Source: Micractinium sp. NFX-FRZ (Eukaryota; Chlorophyta; Trebouxiophyceae; Chlorellales; Chlorellaceae). From it: a DNA stretch of 64,000 nucleotides. Under the pieces are notes generated by a model. It had not been told where the DNA came from. It made no database searches and saw nothing but the letters and a program-made list of their open reading frames with translations. The translations under genes and the position numbers were made by a program. Below are positions 28,440 to 38,572 of this stretch, in pieces (position 1 is the stretch's first letter; every line of letters begins with the position of its first letter). Location of the stretch: positions 62,001 to 126,000 of the forward strand of contig JAPTJF010000013.1 of the NCBI GenBank assembly GCA_029339195.1, read 5' to 3'.

Positions 28440-29954
28440 GGTGTCAGCAAACTGGCTGCTGATCTGGGTCTCATCGAGTGCAAGTGTGTAGACGGAAGGC
28501 ATGCCTGCAAGGGGTGGGAACAGCGGGGTGGGGCGTGGACAGTTGGGACCCGTCAACCCATTGCGCCACCCGCTTCTGCCGCCCCTTGCGAGGCCGCTGC
28601 CGCACCAAGAGCCACACACACGAAATGCCAGGCAGTACACCCTGCGCAGCAAAATATCTGTATGGCTGGCCCCTCTCTCAAGCCACCCTGCAATGCTGTC
28701 CAGCACCCACACACACACCCAGCACCCACCCACCCTGGCAGCGCCTGGCGAAGCCCTCGACGCCCAACTGCCACAGCCCAAGTGTAGCCGCCGCCGTCCT
28801 CGGCCAAGCCGTACACGCAGTAGTCCGGGTTGCGCATCAGGGCAAGAACCGTCTCTGCACTCGAGGCGAGGGGGAGGGGGAGGGCCACAGGGGCAGTGGG
28901 GAGGAGCAGATTGGGGAGGGGTGCACACAGGTGCCAGCCGCCACTTTGGGGTGCGGGGTGCTGGTTGGGCGGGGACCAACGGCAGGCACAGAGAGGCGAG
29001 GCCTTCTCGATTTGGGTCAGGAGGGGGTCAGGAGGGTAAGGAGGCCTCAAGACGAGGATCTAGCAGGGCAGGCAGGCAGGCAGGGAGTGAGGGAGGGAGT
29101 GACGGCGCCTGGTGCAACCTCCCTGCCCATCGCCCCCACTCATCACCCCACACCCAGCATTATGCAGTGCAAACCGCTGCGCCGCCACCCACCCCACAAT
29201 ACCCCAGCAGCGCAGCCCTCCCCACCCCACCCCAGCAGCGCCACCCACCCTGCAGGATGTAGTGTAGGCCTTCGGGCGAGTCGGTGTCGGCCCTGTCGAC
29301 GATGCGCTCCAGGTCCTGCTGCTCACGGGCAGAGGCCAGCAGGCCCATCTGCAGCTGGAGCAACGACGCAGGGAAGGCAGGCTGTAGGTTCCATGTGAAG
29401 AGAGACACTCACAGATGCCTTTTGGACTGCAGCCAGCAGCTCCGCCTGCACCATACACGGGCAAGCCAGAAGACGCGTGCAGTCGGGGTGTGTAACCCCA
29501 ACGCTGTGGCAGGGAACAGCGCTGCATGAGGTGCAGCTCTCAGGCTGCCAGGTTCTGCATGCCCAGCACACACAAGCAAACCGCCATGTCTGCCAAGACG
29601 CACACAGTGCGACAGCAGGTAAGGAAGGAAACACAGCCCCCACCGTACTGCTGGTCGTCGACGCCGCCTGCGGGTGAGGAGAGGAGAGGGAGAGGGGGAG
29701 GGCAGGGGCCAGGGCGGGGGGAGGGCAGGCACCGGCAGGTGAAGGCGGCAGGCAAGCTAATGGGCCATGGGTACGGGGCAGAGAGAGGGGTTGTGTGGTC
29801 TGGGCTGCCTATTGACCCTGCCTGTGCTGCCAACCTGCCTCCGCCGTGGCTGGCGCTGAAGGGAAGAGAGAGAGGAGGGCCGGAGCTGAGGCCGCGGGCT
29901 GGCGGGGGTGGGGCGTCACATGGTTGCACTGTTGCGCAGCACACCTTGCACCAC
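28440..29954 (-). CDS. DUF1517-family protein, incomplete model
   Basis: Two adjacent exons match the core of the DUF1517 family, plastid or cyanobacterial membrane proteins of unknown function. The exon at 29249-29354 reads LQMGLLASAREQQDLERIVD and continues to PEGLHYILQ. It joins in phase to an exon near 28850 reading ETVLALMRNPDYCVYG. Upstream pieces are a short hydrophobic VIMIQVVQ exon (near 29945) and GVDDQQYG (near 29660). A further exon from 28504 reads GMPSVYTLALDETQISSQFA, which I do not recognise. The half of the family that normally follows the PDYC block (a charged region and a beta-rich C-terminus) was not found. Either the model is incomplete or the gene is truncated. The 5' end, perhaps near 30500, is unresolved. 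Confidence 0.6.
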
Positions 29955-30948
29955 TTGGATCATGATGACTGCAAAGGCGCGCCAAAACACCAGCGACAGC
30001 AGGCCGCCGCCTCCTCCATACAAGGGGGACCCCATGCCTTAGCCCATCCCTGTTTCAGGCAAGCCCACCGGCGCAGGTGGGGCGGGCATGAGGGGGAAGG
30101 AGGGGCGGGCATCAAAGCGGAGCGCAGCCTGCAGGCGGCAGGCGGGCGTTGCACAGGCCAGGGACCGCAGGGCGGCGGGGCGGTGCCTAGTGGCATACGC
30201 TTGCCTTCTACCCTGCCTGCTTGGGTGCATGTGGCGTGCGCCACCCTGCCTGCCTGGTGCAGCTGCGTGCTGGTTGAGCTGCACCCTGCATGTGGGCCTG
30301 CTTCATCCATTGCAGCACGCTGGCTGCTCGGCTGGGCACTTGATACGGCCTGGCTGGCACTGCTGCACTAAAACTAGCTGCCCTACACTCACCGAAGGGA
30401 GAGAGGAAGAATGACGATTGATCCAGGCACGTGCTGGGAGAGATGGACATGCTGAGAAAAGCATAGTACTGCGCTAGGGCGGCTGGAGGGGGCGGGCTTC
30501 CGTTGTCGGTGCTGCAGAGCGTGTGGTGCACTTGATTTCTCTCAGCAGTAACGTACTGACAGCCTACCCTACCCTCGGGGCTGCGGGCTCTGGGTAGTTC
30601 GGGGGGGTCACGGTTGTGAGGGGTTTACAAGAAGGGCGACACAGCAGGTGTCCCGAGTCCTGGTGCTAGGCGCAGGCGAGTGATGCAGCGTGAGGAAGGG
30701 AAAAAAAAACACACAAAAAACGAGGAGGTGGCAAGTACAGCAGGGAAGGTACCAGCTGCTGCTGAGCGCTGCTGTGCGGGGGCACAGCGTGCATTCTGCT
30801 GCAGTCGGGGGGACTCACATGGGTGCAGGCAGAGCGTGTTTATCTGGCCCATGGGGAAAGAAAGGTGATCAGGGGAAACCATCAGCTGCCTCAACTGCAG
30901 AAAGGGCACTCAATGTCTGCAGGAGGCCACTGTCTTGAGCAGGCGGCC
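29955..30948. other. Spacer with no confident gene
   Basis: Possible 5' exons of the DUF1517-like gene lie here on the - strand (a Pro-rich stretch near 30060-30130), as does the 3' UTR of the small membrane protein. Nothing can be placed with confidence. Confidence 0.4.
30625..30629 (-). terminator. Putative UGUAA poly(A) signal of the small membrane protein
   Basis: TTACA on the + strand lies about 320 bases beyond the stop codon at 30949. It is the nearest copy of the signal that I noticed. Confidence 0.35.
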
Positions 30949-31718
30949 TCACAAGAACCGGGCGAGCAGGGGCATCACAAGCATGACAAAGGCAACCAGT
31001 ATCAAGTACGCAAAGGCAATATAGTACAGGCCGCCGCTGAGTGGGATTACGAACCCCGGTAAGAACAGCAGCGCACTCTTGAGCATAATCTTCTTGTCGT
31101 AAATGGGCGGGAGCTCCTGCACTGGCGGCGCTGACTGCACGCCTCGGCGCTCACCGCCCGCTGGCGCCGCGTTGGCGGGCGGCGGCAGCGTGCTGCGCTG
31201 CCCGCGTGTCGCCAGGCCACCTGCAGGCAAGGGTGTTTAGTGCTGCTGTCAGAGCCAGGGGCAGGTTGGGAGCGCAGGAGGGCACCCCGCCGCTGCAGGC
31301 CGGGTGCGGCTTGGGAGCGGCGGCGCCGCCACTTCGTTTGCTAGGCAATGCCGCATTGGCGGCCAAACTGACCCTCGCACCTTTGGCGCCAGGCGTGTCG
31401 GCGCCACGCTCGTCCTGGTCTGCGGCCATGGAGCGTGCAAACAAGGCAAACTGGCGTTTCAGTGCTTCTGCCAGAGCCAAAGGGTGGATTGAGGTGGGAT
31501 GAAATTGGACGCTGGGAGGCACCGCTGCTGCGCTGGGTGCCCTAGTTGCTGCACCACAGCATTCTGCTCCCGCACGGGCAGAGCCTCTACAACGGCGGCC
31601 TACCAATAAGAGCGATGGGGCGGAGTGAGCGGCGAGAGCGCTGCCCGCCCCGGCCCAGGCTGAAAGGCCCGGCACGTGCGGTTGCCTCCACCGGCCGCAG
31701 GCCGCTGGCGCAGAGCAT
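30949..31718 (-). CDS. Small organelle-targeted membrane protein, unknown family
   Basis: Three exons join in phase: 31718-31604, 31467-31381 and 31220-30949. They encode 157 residues from ATG (MLCASGLRPVEATARAG) to a TGA stop. The first 38 residues are rich in Arg, Ser and Ala and poor in acidic residues, like a plastid transit peptide. A charged middle (ALKRQFALFARSMAADQDER) and a Pro-rich linker follow. The last 47 residues are strongly hydrophobic (SALLFLPGFVIPLSGG, then YLILVAFVMLVMPLLARFL), giving one long or two short membrane helices close to the C-terminus. I do not recognise the family. A chloroplast membrane protein is an inference from composition. The mutually consistent splice phases are the main evidence that the gene is real. 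Confidence 0.65.
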
Positions 31719-32474
31719 CTTGGAGAGGCTGGTAGTGTTGCTTTAGCGGTCCGAAAGTCGTGGGAAGTCGCAATGGGTGTGTTGCCCGAGAGGCGTACTC
31801 ATGTTCATCAACAACACGGTGCCCGCCCGCGGAGCTTGCCCATGCAGCTTGGCTGGCCGCCATGGCGTGCACCGCCGCACAGCGGGCTCAGCAGGTGCTG
31901 GGCGGTGACCGCATTCTCACCACCTTCTCTCCTGCTCTCCTCCGACTGCAAACACCCCAACGTCATCCACCACACGGCGTAGCGGACCCTCAGCGTACAT
32001 GCTGGCAGGCGGCAGGCTGGGCCCACACTCATGAGTTGATCAAAACAGGGGTGACAAAGGAGGGGAAGGGGCAGCCCAACAAGCCGACGTTGTCCAGGCA
32101 CCATTGATAGGCCGGCACCGCTCTGCTATCGCATGGCTTCCAGCATCTGGCACACTTTGGCAACTCCAGCTCCCTTTCGCCCGCACCCGACTGACCCCTC
32201 TTGCTCCTTCCGTTGCCGGTGCCGACAAACGGGCGCATGCGGAGGCTTCAGCTCCAGGCAGGAGAGCTGTGGCCTGCCCCGTACTTCCTTCTTCCTCGTG
32301 CGAAGCAGTACAGCACCAAATGGAGAAGCCCGGCACTAAACGCAGGACAAGCTACCGTACGGTGTGTGGCGGCCAACACGGCGGTAGCGGCTGCGGCGCA
32401 GGCCTCAGTGGCGGTGACGAGAGGTCAGCCAAGCGGCAGCGACGGGAGGGCAAGGAGCCCGTCCTCCACGGAGG
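31719..32474. other. Divergent spacer
   Basis: Upstream region of the small membrane protein on the left, and possible 5' exons of the hypothetical + strand gene on the right. An Ala-rich open frame ending TEDEGQDKDK with a GT donor near 32497 may be one such exon. Confidence 0.4.
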
Positions 32475-32990
32475 ATGAGGGGCAGGACAAGGACAAGGTG
32501 GGGTACGGGGCGCAGGCAGTTGGGGGGGCGGTGGGGTGGGCATGTGCCGCATGCTGGGCCAGCCGGTACTGCTGCATTCTGGGCCGTTTCATCCTGCGAC
32601 GTTGCATTGTGCTGTGCAGGGGGAGGCGGAGTGCGTGTTCCATCCCGCCCACATCCTGCCCCACAACTGCCCTACCGCCTCGCATGCATTGTGTGCGGGC
32701 GCTCCAAGGCGCCCATGTTAAGCGAGGTGCGGGGCACGCTGTTTGGCGCTCTGGGCGGGGGCGACGCGACCAAGGAGGCCGCCGGCATGAAGGCCACCGT
32801 CGGGGTGCAGCAGCAGCAGCAGCAGCAGATGGCGCAGCAGCAGATGGGCCAGCTGCCGCTCCTGCATGCCACGCAGCGGGGGGGCACGCCGTTCATGATG
32901 CCTCCCTTCATGCCGGGCGCCTTCCCGGCCGCAGACGGCTCGGTGCCCGCAGAGGGCGCCCCCGTTCCCAAGGCGGAGGGCGAATCCTGA
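32475..32990 (+). CDS. Hypothetical low-complexity protein (3' exon)
   Basis: The open frame ends at a TGA at 32990. Its second half contains RLACIVCGRSKAPMLSEVRG, then GTLFGALGGG, a run of seven glutamines, QMAQQQMGQ, and a Met/Pro-rich stretch ending VPKAEGES. The true exon probably starts at an acceptor near 32620, spliced from an upstream exon. A TGTAA follows 167 bases after the stop, which supports a transcribed 3' end. The composition suggests a disordered nuclear or RNA-associated protein, but there is no recognisable domain, and the frame upstream of 32650 is uncertain. Confidence 0.35.
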   Translation: MRGRTRTRWGTGRRQLGGRWGGHVPHAGPAGTAAFWAVSSCDVALCCAGGGGVRVPSRPHPAPQLPYRLACIVCGRSKAPMLSEVRGTLFGALGGGDATKEAAGMKATVGVQQQQQQQMAQQQMGQLPLLHATQRGGTPFMMPPFMPGAFPAADGSVPAEGAPVPKAEGES

Positions 32991-33156
32991 GGCCGAGCCT
33001 CAGCAAGCCGTTTAGCCGGCGCCCCTGCCGGGCATACGTACGTGCGCAGCAAGTGCCCGGTGCACAAGTTCCAGGGCAGGGCTCCCATTCCCGTTGGATG
33101 GACGGCAATAAGTGCCGCAGGTGGCGCGGTGTGGGTTCACCAATCTGCATCCCTGC

Positions 33157-33161
33157 TGTAA
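33157..33161 (+). terminator. Putative UGUAA poly(A) signal of the hypothetical gene
   Basis: TGTAA lies 167 bases after the TGA at 32990. Confidence 0.4.
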
Positions 33162-33357
33162 CGCTGTCTGCTGCATCCGTGTGTTGCCTGGGGGGGTTCT
33201 TTGAGCCCTGCTCGCCCCTGCCCACCGCCTCCCATTTCCATTCCATGCCCGTTCTGTTCCCTCCCGAAGTATCCCCCTCGCCCCTGCCCCCGACGCACGT
33301 ATGCACTCCAAACCCACTACCCATCTGCTGTGAATTGCCTGCACAGAAGGCTGCGGA

Positions 33358-33362
33358 TTACA
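33358..33362 (-). terminator. Putative UGUAA poly(A) signal of the TrmO-like gene
   Basis: TTACA on the + strand lies 88 bases beyond the TGA at 33450, at a typical distance. Confidence 0.45.
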
Positions 33363-33449
33363 GACAGGAGGGACAGGCTGGCAGCAGAGCGAGTGAAGCA
33401 GTACACTGGCGCAGGTTGCATGCCATGTGCTTTTCAGGGCATGCCATGA

Positions 33450-35180
33450 TCATGCCAGCTCAGCGCTGTGCAGCACCACGGCGTTGCTGCCCTTCTCCAC
33501 ATCATAGCTGATCTTGATCCCGTCCAGCACAACCTTCCAGAAGCCCTCGTGCACATCTGCTTCGTCTGGCGTGCCTTGCTGCTGCTGCTGCCCCTGCTGC
33601 GCTTTGCCGCCGCCGCTTGACAGCGCAGCGGGCCAATGGTCCGCGGCTCACCTTCCGCCTGCAGGGTGATGCCAACAGCAAGGGAGGTCAATGCAGGTGT
33701 TCACAACGGGTGCACCAACGACTGGTGTGTCCGCTTTCGCACTGCCTGCAACTACGCCGGCAAGCCCCCCACGACGCACTGCCAGGGCTTCCCGCATGCC
33801 TGCCCTGCACACCCAGCCGCCCATGCTCAGCAGTGCAAAGCAGTACAGGCAGCAGGCCACCACCCTCCTGCTTCTCACGCACTTTTGCCGCCACCCAGGG
33901 GGGGCTGCCGCGTGCGCGACCTTGTCGCAGAACGGCACGAAAGGCTTGATATCGAGCACGGGGGAGCCATCCACAATGTCTGCGCCCGCCAGCGTCAGCG
34001 TGCGCCCCTCCACCGCCACCACTTGTGCCACGCTCAGCCCAATGGGGCAGGGCCTGCGCGGGCGGCAGGGAGGGAGGGTGAGTGGCGTGCCAACAAGATG
34101 GTGCTTGCGGGCAGCATGAGCCTCGAGCTCAGCAAGGAAGGGGCTGACAGCTGCTCCATGTGAAAGCATGGGAGGGCGACACCGTGTTGCTCTGCGAGGC
34201 GTGCGACCGTGCTGGGCGGTACAAGCACAAAGGATGCCCCTGCTGCTGCTGCTCCTGCTGCTGCTGCTGCTGCTGCTGACCTGGGCGGCGACCGCGTGGC
34301 AAACACGCCAAGCTTGCCGCCGTCCAGGCGGGGCACCCGGCAATGCGCAGGCATGTCACTCGCCATGTGAGTGGCATGAAGCGCATGAAGAGCAGGACAG
34401 CTGCAGGTGGGGGGGTGTTGGTGTAGATGTGCAGGTGCAGGCGGCCAGGCATCCAGGCCAGCTCATTCCTTCCGGATATTAAAACCTCCCTGCTGGCCTT
34501 GGCCAGGACATGCAGAGTGGGGCACAGAGGTGGTGTGCTTGCCTCATCTTGGCGCGCACGCCGCTGTCGCGCTCCCGCTGCCACAGCCGCTGCAGGTCTG
34601 TGTTCTCGTGGAACACATAAAGCACCTGCATGCGATGGCGGGCAGGAGGAGCAGGGCAGAGGGAAAGGACGTAAGGGGCCAGAGAGTGGGGCAAAAGGCA
34701 GGGCGCAGGCGTGTGTGCGGAACAGACTGGAGCCTGTTGGGCCCACAAATGGGTCCATCACAGCGTGCATGGGAGGATGCAGGGAGGATCAGGGTGCAGC
34801 CTGTGGCATTTTCCCGCTGCCACAGGCCCATCACCATCCGCCTGCACACCAATGCCCGCCAGCCAACCCCCGCCCTGCGCCGTGGCTGCTGTACTGCTGG
34901 CCCACAGCGGCTGTACCGCTTACCCAGCAGTGGCTGTACTGCTGCAGTCCCTCCAAGAAGTCTGCGCTGAGATCTGACCGCAGCGTGAGCTGCGCCCGTG
35001 CAGGCGGGACCAGCAGCAGCTAGCGCGGGGTGCCGTTGCGCCGGGAGAAGCAAGAACGCAGCGGGCCGATGGGGCGCAGCGGGAAGGCCACCGACTGCCA
35101 GTCCAGCTGGGCAGTGGCAGCGGTGCCGGCGCCGGTGCCTTTGAGCTGCTGTTGCCCCTGGCCCCCGCTGCCACTCAGTT
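33450..35180 (-). pseudogene. TrmO-like tRNA(t6A37) N6-methyltransferase with in-frame UAG
   Basis: The family (TsaA/YaeB/VirR) methylates t6A37 in tRNA using S-adenosylmethionine. Exons in order give SVAFPLRPIGPLRSCFSRRN and GTPR, then, after an in-frame TAG at 35020-35022, LLLVPPARAQLTLRSDL to YSHCW (to about 34928). Next come VLYVFHENTDLQRLW (near 34600), VPRLDGGKLGVFATRSP (near 34330), PIGLSVAQVVAVEGRTLTLA with DGSPVLDIKPFVPF (34060-33920), and a last exon ending NAVVLHSAELA with TGA at 33450. The TAG replaces a Gln conserved in this family (GTPRQ). The near-invariant RPNPIG reads RPCPIG across a splice. No in-frame ATG is visible: the ATG at 35239 is in another frame, separated by a GT repeat and a G run, and CHLM ends only 100 bases away. 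TAG is a normal stop in neighbouring genes, so recoding is unlikely. A decaying gene is the simplest reading; readthrough, RNA editing or a sequence error remain possible. Confidence 0.75.
34230..34280. repeat. CTG trinucleotide run in a TrmO-like intron
   Basis: An imperfect run of CTG units on the + strand, between the exon ending ATRSPP and the next exon. Confidence 0.8.
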
Positions 35181-35213
35181 GTGTGTGTGTGTGTGTCGGG
35201 GGGAGGGGGGGGT
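35178..35213. repeat. GT microsatellite and G run
   Basis: About nine GT units at 35179-35196 are followed by a G-rich run. It sits between CHLM and the TrmO-like frame, where the upstream ATG and the conserved frame are out of register. Slippage here could explain the shift. Confidence 0.85.
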
Positions 35214-35248
35214 ATCGGGGTATCTCGCTTGTGAACCATTCAAGTACT

Positions 35249-35267
35249 TTACAATGTAGGATTTACA
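35249..35267 (-). terminator. Two putative UGUAA poly(A) signals of CHLM
   Basis: TTACA occurs on the + strand at 35249-35253 and 35263-35267, 17-35 bases beyond the CHLM stop. The CHLM 3' UTR would be very short and would end just before the TrmO-like gene. Confidence 0.6.
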
Positions 35268-35283
35268 GCAATCAAGGCAGAGT

Positions 35284-38200
35284 TCAAGCCACCCGCTGTG
35301 CCTCCAGCAGCCGTGAGAAGTAGAACTGTGTGGCCGTCATCTCACGCTTGGTCACCTTGAAGCCTGCAGGGGGACGGGGCGGGGGCATTCCACAGGCAGC
35401 ATCATGAGTGAGTGTGGCAGCAGGAAAAGTGTGATGCATCCACAGTTGGCTGCATAGATCAACAAGTCGAGCCTACGATCCGGGCAATGCAAGCCTACAA
35501 CCAGGTCAAGCCTACAACCCACCAACCTGCACGTGCCAGGGCAGCCTCCACGTCATCCTCCTTGTGCAGGTAGGCACGAGTGGCCTGCATGGTGCGACCG
35601 CCGTGGGCAGTATGGTTAGGGTGGGTTCGTGAGTGTGGGAAGTCAGCGCATGGGCACTGCTGACCTGCACAGGCGTTCAAACAGGACGTCAAAAAGATCG
35701 CCCCGCAGCTGCCTTTTTCGCACACGCACCTTGCTGGGCCCCGGGAACAGCTCTCCGATGCGCTTGAGGATGGTGTAGGCGAGGGTGTTGGGTGCAAAGG
35801 AGATGATGAGGCGCTCGTCGGCAAGGCTGGCCAGGTGCTGCACCATGCCATCCACCTTGTCCTGCGGCAACAGAGGGAGCAGGACCACCGACATCTGCAA
35901 CCACAGCCAGGCAAACTGGGGACAGGCTGGCAAGGGAGCACCTCGCAAAGTGCAGAACACAGCGCTCGCTGCACACACGAGCTCATGCCCAGCTGAGGAG
36001 GCAAACACCGGGCCTTCCCCCGGCGCTCCTCCCCCACTGATCACAGCACGCCACCGACCTGCGGGTAGTGGATCATGACGTCCAGGCAGCACACAGTGTT
36101 GTACCGCCCGCTGCAGCTCTCCAGGTCCAACGTCTCAAACTTGGGAGCCACCTGGGCAGGAAGAAGGGAGGTGGGCGGATGGTAAAGATGTTGGTTTCAG
36201 TGCAGTTGGGTAGTGCACTGCAAGCCGTCTAACCTGACGGCTACTTGGGTGTGGGATTCAGCAAGGCGGCAGACCCAACGATTGCAGCTCGCCCTCTCTT
36301 AGACACCAGGCCCACTCGATGCCTCCCGACCCATTTGATGTCACCTTGGGCGCCTTGGCGCCGGCGGCAATGGTGTCCTCATATCGCCGCTGAGCCTCGC
36401 CCGCCATAGAGCTGCTGATGTCGCTGGCGCTCACAGTGGCGCCCTGCGCACGGCGAGCACGCAGGGTTGGGGGGTGGCTTGTTGTATGAAGAGGGCGACA
36501 ATGTTCACAGTTCACACGCGGACCAAGCACTTGGCATTGGCAGAGCAGCAAGCAGGGTGCTTGGAAGCAGTCCTCGCTGCGTTCCCCAGGGGTGTGGCAG
36601 CAGAGGCGGGTGCTAAAAGTCTGACAGCGCCCAGGGAGGTGCATGTACGAAGCGCGCTCACCCGCAGCGCCAGGGGGATGGACAGGCTGCCAGTGCCGCA
36701 GCCGGCATCACAGATGGTGGTGCCCTCCACACCTCCCTCTGCAGCAGGAGTGTGCATGCATGCATTTGTGCGCGTGTCAGCCCTCGCTGGAGCTTGTTGA
36801 ATGAAGAGAATCTTACTGCCCTCCTCCTGCAAGCCCCAGACTGGTGAGCGTAAGAAACGCCACACACAGTCAGCTGCCAGCATACACACTGTAATCAGCA
36901 GGCTCTGGACAAGGAGCTGGGCAGCACACCGGCAGGTGGGCAAACAGCAGTCAAAGTGTAAGGGGGGGACGCAAAAAGCGAGTCACTTGCAGCTAGCACG
37001 AAGCACGGACACCCACCCTCGTCCAGCCAGCGCAGGACCTTGTCCACTGTCTGGGCATGTCCGGTGCGGATGTCCAGCTGCACCTGCAGCACTTGGAGAA
37101 GGAGGCAGCAGTACAAGGAAAATGATGCGCGGCTGATTAGCGTTGCGGCATGTGCATGTGCATCACAATCATGCAGCACGCTGCCTGCGCTTGTGTCCCC
37201 AGTCGCGTGCCCGGCACAACCAGGGTACCCACAGCCAAATGCTGTCTGCGCTAACAAACGCACCAACTCACGCACGAAATCACGCTGGCAGGCAAACACC
37301 CCAAACCAGCGGGCTAGATTACCAATGGCGCCGGCCCGGCCAATCCTGTCCACCTGTTCCGAGCTTGCATCGCTCTTCGCTGGACCAACCACTCGAATCC
37401 ACCAGCTGCCTCAGACAGTGACTCAATGGCAAAGATTCTACTGCACACTTTTGATCCTAAAAATGGCCTGGCTGTGCACGTCTCCCCCTGTGGGAAGCCG
37501 GAACAGGACGAGACGGAACTGCACCCACCAGGGGTGTGCACCCACCCACCTTGTTGACCTCCTCCGTCTCCCCGTAAATCTTGTTCCAACGCTCAAAGCC
37601 TGCGGTGTCAAAGTAGTTCTTCACGGCCTCCAGCTCGTTGCCGCCAGTCTCCTGCATCTGCTGCGCGCGGCTGCATAGAGAGAGAGCGGCGGGAGGGGTC
37701 GCGGGGGGTGGCGCGTGATGACGCAATAGTTCGGACACAACCCATGTTCGCACCTGCCCCCGCCTGCGCCCACAATGCCCCGCCCCCACTTTCGCATCAT
37801 GGTAAGCTCCGTCGGGAGTGCGTAATTGTGCACTAGCGGGGAAAAACATAAGCAGCTGAAGCACGCACCGCTTCTGGGGGTCAGTGATGACCAGAGCAGC
37901 GCCGAGCGCCGCAATAGCAGCGCCGCCACCCACCGCAAGGCTCAAGCTGGCGCCATCGGCCACCTGCAAGTGGGCACGGAATGAGACGCCGAATAAATGC
38001 GTGCCAGCTGCAGCCGGAGTTCGTGTGCACAACGGAGTAGCCGCCGCCGCCACCGCCGCCGCCGCACTGCCGCCACCTCAATTACCCTCGCCCAATTGCC
38101 AACCCGACTCATCCCCACCGTACCTGGCCCACAGCCTCGGCAGCTGCCAGCGCGGGGGCTGCGTGCAGCGCTGCGGCGGCAGCGGCCAAGCCGCCCGCAG

Positions 38201-38315
38201 CGGCCTTCAGCTGCTGGCGCTGCGGCTGCTGGACCGAGCAGGTCACGCGCTGGGCCGACCTGGAGGTGCGGGAGGCGGGCTGCGCCACGCGTTGCGCGCA
38301 AACGGTGGAGGCCAT
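35284..38315 (-). CDS. CHLM: Mg-protoporphyrin IX methyltransferase
   Basis: Chlorophyll biosynthesis enzyme: it transfers a methyl group from S-adenosylmethionine to the C13 propionate of Mg-protoporphyrin IX at plastid membranes. The ATG at 38315 starts a transit-type leader (MASTVCAQRVAQPASRTSRS) and an Ala-rich stretch. Then come a hydrophobic segment (SLAVGGGAAIAALGAALVIT), NYFDTAGFERWNKIYGE, VQLDIRTGHAQTVDKVLRWL, the AdoMet motif ICDAGCGTGSLSIPLALR (near 36690), ATVSASDISSSMAGEAQRR, VMIHYPQ, and the family C-terminus TATQFYFSRLLEAQRVA with TGA at 35284. All family blocks are present and in order. It is intron-rich, and one intron near the 3' end (35463-35525) is built of short tandem repeats. 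The gene lies immediately upstream of the TrmO-like gene on the same strand. Confidence 0.95.
35463..35525. repeat. Short tandem repeats in a CHLM intron
   Basis: Three degenerate copies of a unit of about 20 bases, GTAGGCTTGACCTGGTT on the coding strand, begin just after the donor of the exon ending ALARAG. Confidence 0.7.
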
Positions 38316-38494
38316 AGCTACGACAAGCCTCTGCCGGCTTTACGGGCGTAAAAGAAGGACCCCCGTAGGCCGCCTTGAACTACTGTCAGCACTGGGGGAC
38401 TCTTTGCAACACCGCGCAAAGGATAGCACACCCAATCTGTACCTCTGTACCTTGCGCGTCGGGTGGCTGGCCTGGGTTTTGTACAAGCAAGGCA

Positions 38495-38499
38495 TTACA
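38495..38499 (-). terminator. Putative UGUAA poly(A) signal of the ARMC6-like gene
   Basis: TTACA on the + strand lies 74 bases beyond the stop at 38573. Confidence 0.5.
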
Positions 38500-38572
38500 C
38501 GGCACCTTAAAAACATGTGCAAACAAGACATTGGCAGGGGCATTACTGCATGGGCTGGGGGAAGACGCCTCT

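Noticed and set aside
32201..33511. Long + strand open frame of 436 codons
   Set aside because: GC-rich sequence stays open by chance. The frame changes meaning across the likely intron at 32498-32620, and no domain is visible. Only the short 3' part in another frame was kept.
33450..35180. Nuclear reassignment of UAG to glutamine
   Set aside because: The DnaJ gene, the MnmE gene, ribonucleotide reductase and the distal pyrophosphatase exon all end in TAG at the expected C-terminus. Codon reassignment does not fit.
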